A DNA stretch of 64,000 nucleotides, taken from positions 5,155,001 through 5,219,000 of the forward strand of contig NC_010571.1 of NCBI RefSeq assembly GCF_000019965.1, read 5' to 3'. The notes beneath the pieces were generated by a model. It was not told where the DNA came from, ran no database searches, and worked only from the letters and a program-made list of their open reading frames with translations. Below, one piece after another: positions 45,206 to 53,100 of the stretch. The position numbers and the translations under genes are program-made. How positions within the stretch are numbered: position 1 is the first letter of the stretch; every line of letters starts with the position of its first letter. The DNA comes from Opitutus terrae PB90-1. GTDB taxonomy: Bacteria; Verrucomicrobiota; Verrucomicrobiia; Opitutales; Opitutaceae.

Positions 45206-46387
45206 ATGCTGCTGCTCGATCTCACGCACACCAGTCACACCCGCGCCCGCACGGGCATCCAGCGGGTGGCGCGTGCGCTCTGGCGGCAGCTCGGTGCGAA
45301 CGCCATGCCGGTCACCCGTGATCCGTTCCTCGGCGGCTGGCGGCCGCTCGAACCTTGGGAACTGGCCAATCTCGCCAGCACGCAGGGGAGCGAACGCCGC
45401 CATGCCCGATGGCCATGGTCGGCGAAATGGCGCAGTCGGTTCCGTCGCATCCTGCGGCGCAACGCCCCACACCTGCTGACGGGGAACTTCACAGGCTCGA
45501 TCGAGCCAGAGCTGTTCAGCCCGGTCGTGGGCCGCGAGCTCCCGCGGGTGTTCGCCCGCGTGCGCGGGCCGCGCGTCGCGCTGTTCCATGACGCGATTTC
45601 TCTCCGGCTGCCGGAGCTGACGCCGCCGGCAATGGTGGCCCGGCTTCCCGGCTACTTGCACGAGCTGCTGCAGTTCGACGGAATCGCCGCGATTTCGGAG
45701 GACTCCCGCGACTCCTTGCTCGGCTATTGGCGCTGGCTCGGAGTTCCGGATACGCCGCCGGTCATCGCGCTGCCGCTGGGTGTCGATCCCTCACCCGCGG
45801 GCGTCGACCGTGCGCCGCCCTCGTCGGCCGCACCGCCGGTGATCCTCTCCGTCGGTACGCTCGAGGGGCGGAAGAACCACCTCGCGCTGTTCGCCGCCTG
45901 CGAGATGCTCTGGGTCGCGGGTGTGGCGTTTACGTTGCGGGTTATCGGCCACGCTGATGCGCCCACGGGCGGCGCCGCGCTCGAGCGGATTCGCGCCCTG
46001 CAAGCGAGCGGCCGGCCTGTACGCTACGACGGTCCCGCCGACGACCCGACCATTGCCGCGGCTTACGATGAATGCGCGTTCACGGTTTATCCCTCGCTGG
46101 CTGAGGGTTTCGGGCTGCCGGTGATCGAAAGCCTCGCCCGCGGCCGGCCGTGCATCTGCCTCGGCCGGGGCGCCCTCGGCGAGATCTCGCGTGCCGGCGG
46201 CTGTGTCCCACTCGACAACGTCGAACCGCCGACGCTCGCCCAGGCGATCCGGCGGTTGCTGGAATCGCCGAGCGAACTCCAAGCGTTGAGCGCCACCGCC
46301 AGCGCACGGCGGTTCAATGACTGGGCAACGTATACCGCTGAGCTCACGGACTGGATCGCCACGCTGCGCCGCCGCAATTCCGTCTAG
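45206..46387 (+). CDS. GT4 glycosyltransferase (copy 1 of a tandem pair)
   Basis: A 393-residue GT-B enzyme. It starts with LLLDLTHTSHTRARTGIQRV, a mark of a GT4 subgroup that lacks an obvious long N-terminal strand. ILSVGTLEGRKNHLALFAAC begins the C-terminal half, and YPSLAEGFGLPVIESLARG is the nucleotide-sugar binding region. The next gene (five bases later) is a clear paralogue, and a third relative lies at 50535-51551, so the group arose by duplication. The donor and acceptor are unknown. Confidence 0.9.
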   Translation: MLLLDLTHTSHTRARTGIQRVARALWRQLGANAMPVTRDPFLGGWRPLEPWELANLASTQGSERRHARWPWSAKWRSRFRRILRRNAPHLLTGNFTGSIEPELFSPVVGRELPRVFARVRGPRVALFHDAISLRLPELTPPAMVARLPGYLHELLQFDGIAAISEDSRDSLLGYWRWLGVPDTPPVIALPLGVDPSPAGVDRAPPSSAAPPVILSVGTLEGRKNHLALFAACEMLWVAGVAFTLRVIGHADAPTGGAALERIRALQASGRPVRYDGPADDPTIAAAYDECAFTVYPSLAEGFGLPVIESLARGRPCICLGRGALGEISRAGGCVPLDNVEPPTLAQAIRRLLESPSELQALSATASARRFNDWATYTAELTDWIATLRRRNSV

Positions 46388-46392
46388 CCGCC

Positions 46393-47559
46393 ATGTTCCT
46401 GCTCGATCTCTCGCACACCAGCCATTCGACCGCGCGGACGGGGATTCAGCGCGTGGCGCGCTCGCTGCACGCGGCACTCGGAGACCAAGCGCAGGCCGTG
46501 TGCTTCGATCCATGGCTCGACGCCTGGCGTGGACTCGAGCGCTGGGAGTTCGCCCGCCTCGACTCCCGGGCCGCGCCCGCCACCCGGCGCTCCGCGCGGT
46601 GGCCCTGGATCGCGCAGTGGCGCGGCCGCTATCGGCGCCGCTTCGGTCGCGGCGCGGCGGCCCTCCCGCCCAGCGAGGGCCTGATCGTGCCGGAGGTGTT
46701 TTCCGCGAACGTGGCCGCGGCGCTGCCGACGCTGTTCGCGCAAACGAGCGGCCCGCGCGTGGCGATGTTTCACGACGCGCTGCCGCTGCGGTTCCCCGAG
46801 TTCACAGCGCCGGGCACGGTCAGCCGGTTTCCATATTACCTGCGCGAACTGCTGGATTTCGACGGGATCGTGGCGGTGTCGGAGGATTCCCGCGCCGCAC
46901 TGCTCGGGTATTGGCGTTGGCTGCAAGTGCCCCAGCCTCCACCCGTCCTCGCGCTGCCACACGGCGTCGAGCCGCCAGCCGCCCGCGTATCCGTCACCCG
47001 GACGCCACGAACGCGTCCGGGGGTGCTCAGCGTGGGCACAATCGAAGGCCGGAAGAACCACCTGGCGCTCCTCGCGGCGTGCGAGCAACTCTGGCGGGCG
47101 GGCGCAGACTTCGAGTTGCAGCTCATCGGTTTCGTGGCGCGTCAGAGCGGCACGGAGGTGCAGCAGCGAATTCGGACCCTGCAGAGCGCCGGCCGCCCGC
47201 TGCGATTCACCGGGCCCGTCAGCGACGAACTGCTTGAAGCGGCCTACGCCGACTGTGATTTCACCGTCTACCCATCGATCGCGGAAGGCTTCGGACTGCC
47301 GGTCGTCGAAAGTCTCGTCCGCGGCCGGCCCTGCGTTTGTTCGGCACACGGAGCGGTCGGCGAGCTCACTCGTGACGGTGGGTGCGTCGGGCTCGACGTG
47401 CTCGACGCCAGCGGCTTGGCGGCGGCGATCGGCCGGTTGCTGGCCGCGCCGGCCGAACTCGAAGCGCTGAGCGCGGCGGCGCGCCAACGCACGTTCAAGA
47501 CCTGGGCCGACTACACCCGCGAGTTGCTGGCATGGATGCGAACCCTGCCTCGCCGTTGA
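46393..47559 (+). CDS. GT4 glycosyltransferase (copy 2 of a tandem pair)
   Basis: A 388-residue paralogue of the preceding gene, sharing the same layout: LDLSHTSHSTARTGIQRVAR at the N-terminus, AMFHDALPLRFPEF, VLSVGTIEGRKNHLALLAAC and YPSIAEGFGLPVVESLVRG. The difference from copy 1 is spread across the whole length, so the duplication is not recent. The reading frame of the next gene begins 28 bases before this one ends, so translation of the two is coupled. Confidence 0.9.
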   Translation: MFLLDLSHTSHSTARTGIQRVARSLHAALGDQAQAVCFDPWLDAWRGLERWEFARLDSRAAPATRRSARWPWIAQWRGRYRRRFGRGAAALPPSEGLIVPEVFSANVAAALPTLFAQTSGPRVAMFHDALPLRFPEFTAPGTVSRFPYYLRELLDFDGIVAVSEDSRAALLGYWRWLQVPQPPPVLALPHGVEPPAARVSVTRTPRTRPGVLSVGTIEGRKNHLALLAACEQLWRAGADFELQLIGFVARQSGTEVQQRIRTLQSAGRPLRFTGPVSDELLEAAYADCDFTVYPSIAEGFGLPVVESLVRGRPCVCSAHGAVGELTRDGGCVGLDVLDASGLAAAIGRLLAAPAELEALSAAARQRTFKTWADYTRELLAWMRTLPRR

Positions 47560-48830
47560 GCCGGCGGCCCCTCGGCCTCCTCGCGTTGTGCCTCGCCGTC
47601 GCGCTCGGCGGTTGTGTCTGGGCGGCATGGGACATGTTCGGCCCGCAGCGGCGTCCGATGCTGCAGGGCTGGGACGACAGCCACTACTATGCGTGGCTGC
47701 CTTCCGTCCTTATCGATCGCGATCTCGATTTCGCCAATCAGCTCATCGGCCACGGCACGTTGCCAGCGAGCGCCGAAGCCGAGGTGCTGGCGCAACCGCG
47801 CACGGCTACCGGGCTTCTGCCCAACAAATATCCGCCCGGCTGGGCCTTCGGCAGCCTGCCCTTTTTTCTCGTCGCGCACGCGCTCGCACCGCCCGATGCG
47901 AGCGGCTACGAGCCGGTCTACCTCATGGCGGTGTGGCTTGGTCAACTACTCTACGCCGCCGGCGGCCTGTGGTTGGCCGTACAGATCCTCGCGCGGTTCT
48001 TTCCGCTCCGCGTCGCCACTGTCGCCACGTGCGCCAGCTGGCTCGCCAGTCCGCTGCTCTACTATCAAAGTGCGCGGCTGTCGTTGAGCCACAGCCAGGT
48101 GTTCGCGCTGGCGATGCTCACGCTCTGGCTCGCGCTGCGCCTCTGGGATGGAGATCAGCGCGCACGCCTCTGGCTGCTGCTCGGCTTCGCGTCCGCCCTG
48201 CTCGTCGTCACGCGCAACGTCGCTGTGGTCTATCTCGCGTGGCCGGCGTGGGTGCTCGTGCGCCGGCTGCGCACAGCATCCGCGGCCGGCTGGCTGCTCG
48301 CAGGCGCAGCCGCGCCGGTGCTCGTGCAGGTGCTGGCCTGGAAACTTCTCTACGGGTCGTGGCTGGTGTATTCCTACGGCGGCGAAAAGTTCGATTTCGC
48401 GCAGCTGCATCTGGTCGACGTGCTGGCCTCGCCGAGACACGGCTGGTTTTACTGGCACCCCCTCTTGGTAGGCGGCGTGGTTGCCTTTGCGGGTTGGGCG
48501 TGGCGCCGCAGCGAAGGCCGGGGGTGGCTACTCTCCCTGGCCTTGATCGTGGTGCTCAATGCCGCCTGGCCGACGTGGTGGCTGGGCTCGTCGTTCGGAC
48601 ATCGCGGATTCGAGGTGGCGACGCTGTTCGCCGCGGTGGGCCTTGCTACGATCCTGCAAGCGTGCCGCGACCGCCTCGGACTGCAGCGCGCGGTCGCAAG
48701 CATCATCGCGATCGCCATCATATGGAACCTCGCGCTGTTGGCTCTCTTTCTGACCCACCGCATCCCGCGCGAAGGACCGGTGACCTACGTCGAAATGGCG
48801 CGTGCGCTCGCCAGCTGGCCGGCGCCGTAG
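47532..48830 (+). CDS. Polytopic membrane protein (GT39-like, possible dolichyl-P-sugar glycosyltransferase)
   Basis: About 432 residues from ATG 47532, nearly all hydrophobic: a first span (LLALCLAVALGGCVWAAW), a loop with GWDDSHYYAWLPSV (acidic DD as in GT-C enzymes) and about nine further spans to residue 420. LPNKYPPGWAFGSLPFFLVA is a typical early loop of these proteins. Function is inferred from this layout and from the surrounding glycosyltransferases. Confidence 0.65.
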   Translation: MDANPASPLSRRPLGLLALCLAVALGGCVWAAWDMFGPQRRPMLQGWDDSHYYAWLPSVLIDRDLDFANQLIGHGTLPASAEAEVLAQPRTATGLLPNKYPPGWAFGSLPFFLVAHALAPPDASGYEPVYLMAVWLGQLLYAAGGLWLAVQILARFFPLRVATVATCASWLASPLLYYQSARLSLSHSQVFALAMLTLWLALRLWDGDQRARLWLLLGFASALLVVTRNVAVVYLAWPAWVLVRRLRTASAAGWLLAGAAAPVLVQVLAWKLLYGSWLVYSYGGEKFDFAQLHLVDVLASPRHGWFYWHPLLVGGVVAFAGWAWRRSEGRGWLLSLALIVVLNAAWPTWWLGSSFGHRGFEVATLFAAVGLATILQACRDRLGLQRAVASIIAIAIIWNLALLALFLTHRIPREGPVTYVEMARALASWPAP

Positions 48831-48858
48831 CAGGAGTCCCCCTCGCATAGGTACGGAT

Positions 48859-48882
48859 CACGGGCGAGACGCTCCTGCCACC
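48859..48882. repeat. Degenerate copy of the GGGCGAGACGC palindrome
   Basis: CACGGGCGAGACGCTCCTGC (48859-48878) resembles the inverted arm of the family at 37156 and 56707 but has lost the pairing half. It lies in the 130-base spacer before the serine-palmitoyltransferase-like gene. Confidence 0.4.
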
Positions 48883-48960
48883 TCGCCGGAACATTGCGGG
48901 CCGGCCGACCGGGCTTTCGGTTTGCCATGCGGGGGGTCGCACCTAGCGTGCCGTCGATCC

Positions 48961-50157
48961 ATGGCGTTATCATTTTTCCTGAAAGAAAAGAAAGGCATTC
49001 TGGCGCGCTGCCGCGACGATTACGCGACCAAGATGCGGCTGAAGTACGCGCCCTACTACCACGCGATGGAGTATCAGCAGGGCAGCACGATCAAACTCGA
49101 CGGTCGCGAGATGATCATGCTCTCCAGCAACGACTATCTCGGGCTGTCGTTCCATCCCAAGGTCATTGAAGCCGGCAAAGCGGCGCTGACCAAATGGGGC
49201 ACGAGCACGACTGGAGCCCGACCGGCGAACGGCTCCCGCGCCTATCACGTTCAGCTCGAGGAGAAGCTCGCGGCGTTTCTCGGCCGTGAGGCGTGCCACA
49301 TCCACGCCGCAGGCTATCTCTCGTGCCTGTCGAGCGTCGCGTCGTTTGCGCAGAAGGGCGACGTCGTCTACGCTGACAAAAACATTCACTCCTGCCTCTG
49401 GGACGGCATCCGGCTCTCGATGGCCACCGTCGAGCGGTTCTCCCACAACAGTCCGGACGATCTGCGCAATGTCATCGCCGCGACCCAAAGCGACGCGCCG
49501 AAGATGCTCGTGGTCGAGGGCGTTTATTCGATGGAGGGACACATCGCGCGACTGCCGGAGCTGTTGAACATCGCCGATGAGAACAGCCTCTTCAGCGTCG
49601 TCGACGATGCCCATGGCTTCGGCGTCCTCGGCCGGCAGGGCCGCGGCACGGTCGATCACCACGGCGTCAACGACCGGGTTGACGTGATCTGTGGCAGCAT
49701 GTCGAAATCGCTCGCGAGCACCGGCGGGTTCGTCGCCGCGTCGCGCGAGGTGATCGAATATCTCCGCTCGCATTCGAAGCAGACTATCTTCAGCGCGGCG
49801 ATCAGCCCGGCCCAGGCCGGCTGTGCCGAGGCTTCGCTTGACCTCATGCAGTCGGAGCCGCAGCACTTGGAGCGCCTCTGGGCCAACACCCGCAAGTATC
49901 GCTCTATCCTGAAAGGGCTCGGACTGGACCTCTGGGGCAGCGAAACGCCCGCGGTCCCGATCGTGCTCGGCTCGAAGGAACGCGTTTATCCGTTTTGGCG
50001 CGCGCTCATGGAAAAGGGTGTGTTCACGGTCATGTCGATCGCGCCCGCCGTCCCCGCCGGCAAGGACCTGATTCGCACCGCCGTGTCGGCGATGCACACC
50101 GACGAGCAGTTGGAAAAGATCGGCGAGGCGATGGCCTACGCCATGCGCAAGCTGTGA
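48961..50157 (+). CDS. Alpha-oxoamine synthase (serine palmitoyltransferase-like)
   Basis: A 398-residue PLP enzyme that decarboxylatively joins an amino acid to an acyl thioester. MLSSNDYLGLSFHPKVIEAG, TTGARPANGSRAYHVQLEEK, HSCLWDGIRLSM and VVDDAHGFGVLG (His218 region) fix the family. The PLP lysine is in GSMSKSLASTGGF (Lys249), where SKS plus TGGF looks more like serine palmitoyltransferases than 8-amino-7-oxononanoate synthase (usually LSKALGS). 2-amino-3-ketobutyrate ligase cannot be excluded. Nearby ketosynthase, ACP-dehydratase, reductase and thioesterase genes favour a lipid role. ATG 48961 is preferred over the longer frame. Confidence 0.85.
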   Translation: MALSFFLKEKKGILARCRDDYATKMRLKYAPYYHAMEYQQGSTIKLDGREMIMLSSNDYLGLSFHPKVIEAGKAALTKWGTSTTGARPANGSRAYHVQLEEKLAAFLGREACHIHAAGYLSCLSSVASFAQKGDVVYADKNIHSCLWDGIRLSMATVERFSHNSPDDLRNVIAATQSDAPKMLVVEGVYSMEGHIARLPELLNIADENSLFSVVDDAHGFGVLGRQGRGTVDHHGVNDRVDVICGSMSKSLASTGGFVAASREVIEYLRSHSKQTIFSAAISPAQAGCAEASLDLMQSEPQHLERLWANTRKYRSILKGLGLDLWGSETPAVPIVLGSKERVYPFWRALMEKGVFTVMSIAPAVPAGKDLIRTAVSAMHTDEQLEKIGEAMAYAMRKL

Positions 50158-50172
50158 GCTGTTCGAGGCTCC

Positions 50173-50246
50173 TGTAGCCGAGGTTTCTGACCTCGGTGGG
50201 TTTTCTCACAGCGGCAAAACACCGGGCTCAACGAGCCCGGCTACAC
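50173..50246. repeat. Palindrome pair of the GTAGCCGAGG...CCCGGCTAC type
   Basis: TGTAGCCGAGGTTTCTGACC (50173-50192) then CTCGGTGGG, and CACCGGGCTCAACGAGCCCG (50220-50239) then GCTACA. The outer ends GTAGCC and GGCTAC complement each other, giving a two-hairpin element. It is related to the copies at 52991, 59493 and 62691, where the inner stem differs but the frame is the same. Confidence 0.6.
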
Positions 50247-50283
50247 CGCTTCTCGAAAGCGAGCGCAACCCAGCCGCCACCGG

Positions 50284-50469
50284 TCACGGTTTGATCGAAT
50301 CCAAGATCTCGCGGAAATCCTTGCCGGCTTTGCTTTCGGGCGCCGGCACGATCGCCTGGCGGTTCAACTCCAAACACTGGTCCTGCAGTTTCTTCTGTTC
50401 CAGCGAACGCACCGAATCTTGAGGCACAGGGGGTGCCGCGGGCGGTTGGATTGGTCGAATGTTTTCCAT
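50284..50469 (-). CDS. Small conserved-looking protein, unknown
   Basis: Sixty-one residues from ATG 50469, preceded by GGAGGA (50479-50474) at ideal spacing, one of the few strong ribosome sites here. The product is hydrophilic: a Pro-rich N-terminus (RPIQPPAAPPVPQD) and a helical C-terminus (SKAGKDFREILDSIKP). A longer in-frame start at 50535 would overlap the stop of the glycosyltransferase gene upstream (TAATG) and give 83 residues, but the strong ribosome site favours 50469. It is probably in the same unit as the glycosyltransferases at 50535-52759. Function not recognised. Confidence 0.55.
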   Translation of the reverse strand: MENIRPIQPPAAPPVPQDSVRSLEQKKLQDQCLELNRQAIVPAPESKAGKDFREILDSIKP

Positions 50470-50473
50470 CGTC

Positions 50474-50479
50474 TCCTCC
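50474..50479 (-). promoter_or_regulatory. Strong Shine-Dalgarno GGAGGA
   Basis: GGAGGA on the minus strand, four bases before the ATG at 50469. It decides the start of the 61-residue protein and contrasts with most genes in this window, which lack a clear ribosome binding site. Confidence 0.7.
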
Positions 50480-50534
50480 GTGAGAACGTCGTTGCCGCGA
50501 TGTTCTTGGGACGAAACGCCGCGACCGCGAGCCA

Positions 50535-51551
50535 TTATTTCAATCCGCCGCGCAATCGCTCGGCGGCGGCGCGCCAGGTCGGCAGCGGCCGCTGCCGTGC
50601 CTCGGTCGCGAGTTGCAGGCACCGCGCGTCGTCCGTGAGGATCATCCGCAGCGCGTCCACCCACGCGATCGGATCGCCCGTGGGCACCAGCCAGCAGCCG
50701 CCGCCGTCGGCGTTCTCCCGCAGCACCGGCAGATCGCTGCACACGCACGGCACGCCCTGCCAGAGCGATTCCAGCAACGGCAATCCGCAACCTTCCGCCA
50801 TCGTCGGAAAAACGGTGGCGCGCACCGTGGCGAACAGTTGCGACAGCGCTGCGTCCGACGCCGCCGCATGATGGTGCACGGCGCGCCCGGCCTGGCGCAG
50901 CGCCTTGACGCGCGCGACGATCGGCGCGCCGAAATGAGGATTCACGCGGCCGACCACATGGAGGTCGAAATCGAGCCCCTCGTGCCACAACGCCTCGGCG
51001 GCGTTGAGCAGGAGCAGCTGGTTTTTGCGCGGTTCCAGGATGCCCACGCAGAGCAGCGCCCGTGCTCGCGGAGCGGGCCACGGCGCCACCACGCGCGGCG
51101 TGCCGGCGAGATCCGCGCCCAAGGGCAGCACTTCCACCGGTGGCTTTCGCTCGAGCCCCAGCCAGCGCCAGTAATCACACAACTCGTCGCGGCTCCCCTG
51201 CGAGATCGCCCACACGCGGTCGAACCGCGCCAGCAATTTCAGGTAATGCGGATGCCGCGCCACGCTCTGCGGCCAGGTGATGTGCGGATGTTTCAGCGGG
51301 ATCGCATCCGCAAAAATCGCGGCCGTCCGACACCGCCGCGCCTCCAAAAACTCCGTGAACCCCGGCCGCTCGCTTTCGGAAAACAGCTCGCTGGTGACGA
51401 ACCAGTCATCCGCCGTGGCCCGCGCACTGCACTCCTGCCAGGAACCGGCCGAGGCCGCCTCGCCGAGTTCGTCTCGCAGCCGCGCGCTCAGCCGCGCCAA
51501 TCCTGAACGGTGACGCACGGCTGCGGTTTTTGTGACGTCGAAGTAGATCAT
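50535..51551 (-). CDS. GT4 glycosyltransferase (third relative of the tandem pair)
   Basis: A 338-residue GT-B enzyme starting MIYFDVTKTAAVRHRSGLAR, with ALLCVGILEPRKNQLLLLNA and FPTMAEGCGLPLLESLWQG as donor-binding landmarks. It is related to the enzymes at 45206-47559 but shorter and on the other strand. The upstream glycosyltransferase overlaps its start by four bases (ATGA). Acceptor unknown; in this setting it may act on the proposed lipid. Confidence 0.88.
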   Translation of the reverse strand: MIYFDVTKTAAVRHRSGLARLSARLRDELGEAASAGSWQECSARATADDWFVTSELFSESERPGFTEFLEARRCRTAAIFADAIPLKHPHITWPQSVARHPHYLKLLARFDRVWAISQGSRDELCDYWRWLGLERKPPVEVLPLGADLAGTPRVVAPWPAPRARALLCVGILEPRKNQLLLLNAAEALWHEGLDFDLHVVGRVNPHFGAPIVARVKALRQAGRAVHHHAAASDAALSQLFATVRATVFPTMAEGCGLPLLESLWQGVPCVCSDLPVLRENADGGGCWLVPTGDPIAWVDALRMILTDDARCLQLATEARQRPLPTWRAAAERLRGGLK

Positions 51552-52759
51552 GTTCCCAGCACGGCGCGGAACTGAGCGAGCAGCCGACCGGCGTTGTCGT
51601 GCGCGTTGAAATTCTCCTCCACCCAGCGTCGGGCTGCGTGGCGCAGCCGCTCCGCCAGCGCATCATCGGTGCGGAGCTGTCGCAGCGCCGCCACCCAATC
51701 CTCGGTGGCCTCGGCCGCAGCGACGAGGCCCGTGACGCCGTTGGTGATGGCTTCCGTCGTGGCCGCCGCGGGCGAAGTCACCACCAGCGTGCCGATCGCC
51801 ATCGCTTCGGGGATGACGTTGGGCAGTCCGTCGCGGTCGCCACTGGGCGCGATCACGCCCGTGTGCAGGAGTACGTCGGCCCACGCGAGTTGCGTCCAGA
51901 CCTCGTGCTGCGGCAGGTGACCGGTGAACGTCACCTGGGCCGCGATGCCGAGGCGTCCGGCCTGTTGCTCCAACTCAGCGCGCAGCGGTCCTTCGCCGAC
52001 GACGTGCGCCTCGAACGCGATCCCGGCCGAGTGCAGCGCCGCGTAGATCTGCAGTTGGTGCGCGAGCCCCTTTTTCTCCACCAGCCGCGCCACGCACACG
52101 AGGTGCAGCGGATCACGATGCGCACGCAGCGATTTCAGCTCGGGGAATCGATCCAGTCCGCGCCGGATGCAATGGATCCGCTCGGGCGGCACGCCGCGCG
52201 CGACGAGCGCCTGCCGCGCCATCTCGGTGGAGGTGTGAATCAACGCCGCCTCCGCGAGCTTTTCGCGCAACCACCAGTCGCCCCCATGCTCGTAAATATC
52301 GTAGGCGTGCGCCGCCGCGGTGAACCGGTGTCCATCGAGCCGCCACAGCAGCCACGCCGCCGTCGCGGGCGCACCGCCCCACGTCGCATGGACCAGCGCC
52401 GGTGGGCGGGACCGAAACTCGCGGGCGAAGAGACAGGCGAAGCCCGCCCCGAGCATGTTCTCCCAAAAGTTCAGCCACGACGGCGCGCGGCGCGTGCATA
52501 GCCCGCGCAGCAGCTGCCGCAGCACTTCGGGCCGCCGCCACGACTCATACGGAATCCACCAGAGCAACGTGAACAGCCGCCATTTGTTGAACCGCGTGAC
52601 CGGCAGCCCGCGAAACGAATCGCCCCCACCCCACAGCGAATACAGCTGCAACGTCACGCCATGCTCGCGCATGGCGATGATCTCGCGCTGGAGGAACGTC
52701 TCCGTCGATTTGGGAAACGTGGTGAAGAGATAGGCGATGACGGGCGCGGAAGCGGACAA
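51548..52759 (-). CDS. GT4 glycosyltransferase
   Basis: A 403-residue GT-B enzyme of the exopolysaccharide type: IAYLFTTFPKSTETFLQREI at the N-terminus, CVARLVEKKGLAHQLQIYAA at the start of the donor domain and GLPNVIPEAMAIGTLVVTSP in the UDP-sugar site. It is the first gene of a minus-strand run that continues through 50535 and 50284. A 341-base spacer with palindromic repeats separates it from the MGDG-synthase-like gene. Confidence 0.9.
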   Translation of the reverse strand: MSASAPVIAYLFTTFPKSTETFLQREIIAMREHGVTLQLYSLWGGGDSFRGLPVTRFNKWRLFTLLWWIPYESWRRPEVLRQLLRGLCTRRAPSWLNFWENMLGAGFACLFAREFRSRPPALVHATWGGAPATAAWLLWRLDGHRFTAAAHAYDIYEHGGDWWLREKLAEAALIHTSTEMARQALVARGVPPERIHCIRRGLDRFPELKSLRAHRDPLHLVCVARLVEKKGLAHQLQIYAALHSAGIAFEAHVVGEGPLRAELEQQAGRLGIAAQVTFTGHLPQHEVWTQLAWADVLLHTGVIAPSGDRDGLPNVIPEAMAIGTLVVTSPAAATTEAITNGVTGLVAAAEATEDWVAALRQLRTDDALAERLRHAARRWVEENFNAHDNAGRLLAQFRAVLGT

Positions 52760-52990
52760 GATGCCGGCGAATTAAGGGCCTCGTCCGCGCGCGGCCAAGC
52801 GGATTGTCGCGCGAGCTATGGTGGGGCGGATCTCCGACTGACGTCCGAGCACGGACTCACAGGTCGATCTACGGGCCGCTCAAAGGCCAACGCCAAACTC
52901 TAGGCCAAGGCGGAGAGTTGGCGGCCACGTCGACAGCGGCGGCCTGCAGCGCGCTATCGCTCGAGGCTGTTGTGCGTTTTGGTCCGGCCT
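52760..52990. other. Noncoding spacer without recognised features
   Basis: This stretch between the GT4 gene start (52759) and the palindromes at 52991 shows no convincing reading frame on either strand, no RNA gene and no clear promoter. The minus-strand operon of 50284-52759 must have its promoter here if it is not read from further upstream. Confidence 0.5.
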
Positions 52991-53067
52991 TGGTAGGGCG
53001 CTCACTCCGTGAGCGCCGCGACCATCCAGCGACTTCCCCGGCGGGCAGCGGAATGCCCGCCCCACCT
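52991..53067. repeat. Palindrome pair of the GTAGGGCG...GCCC type
   Basis: TGGTAGGGCGCTCACTCCGT (52991-53010) with GAGCGCCGCG closing the stem, and GGCGGGCAGCGGAATGCCCG (53041-53060) then CCCCACC. Both are perfect or near-perfect hairpins without a T-run. The inner stem sequence differs from the other copies (50173, 59493, 62691), with the pairing kept. It fills the end of the spacer, just downstream of the MGDG-synthase-like gene. Confidence 0.65.
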
Positions 53068-53100
53068 CAGAACCGCTGATGGAAGGTGCCTGACAACCCG

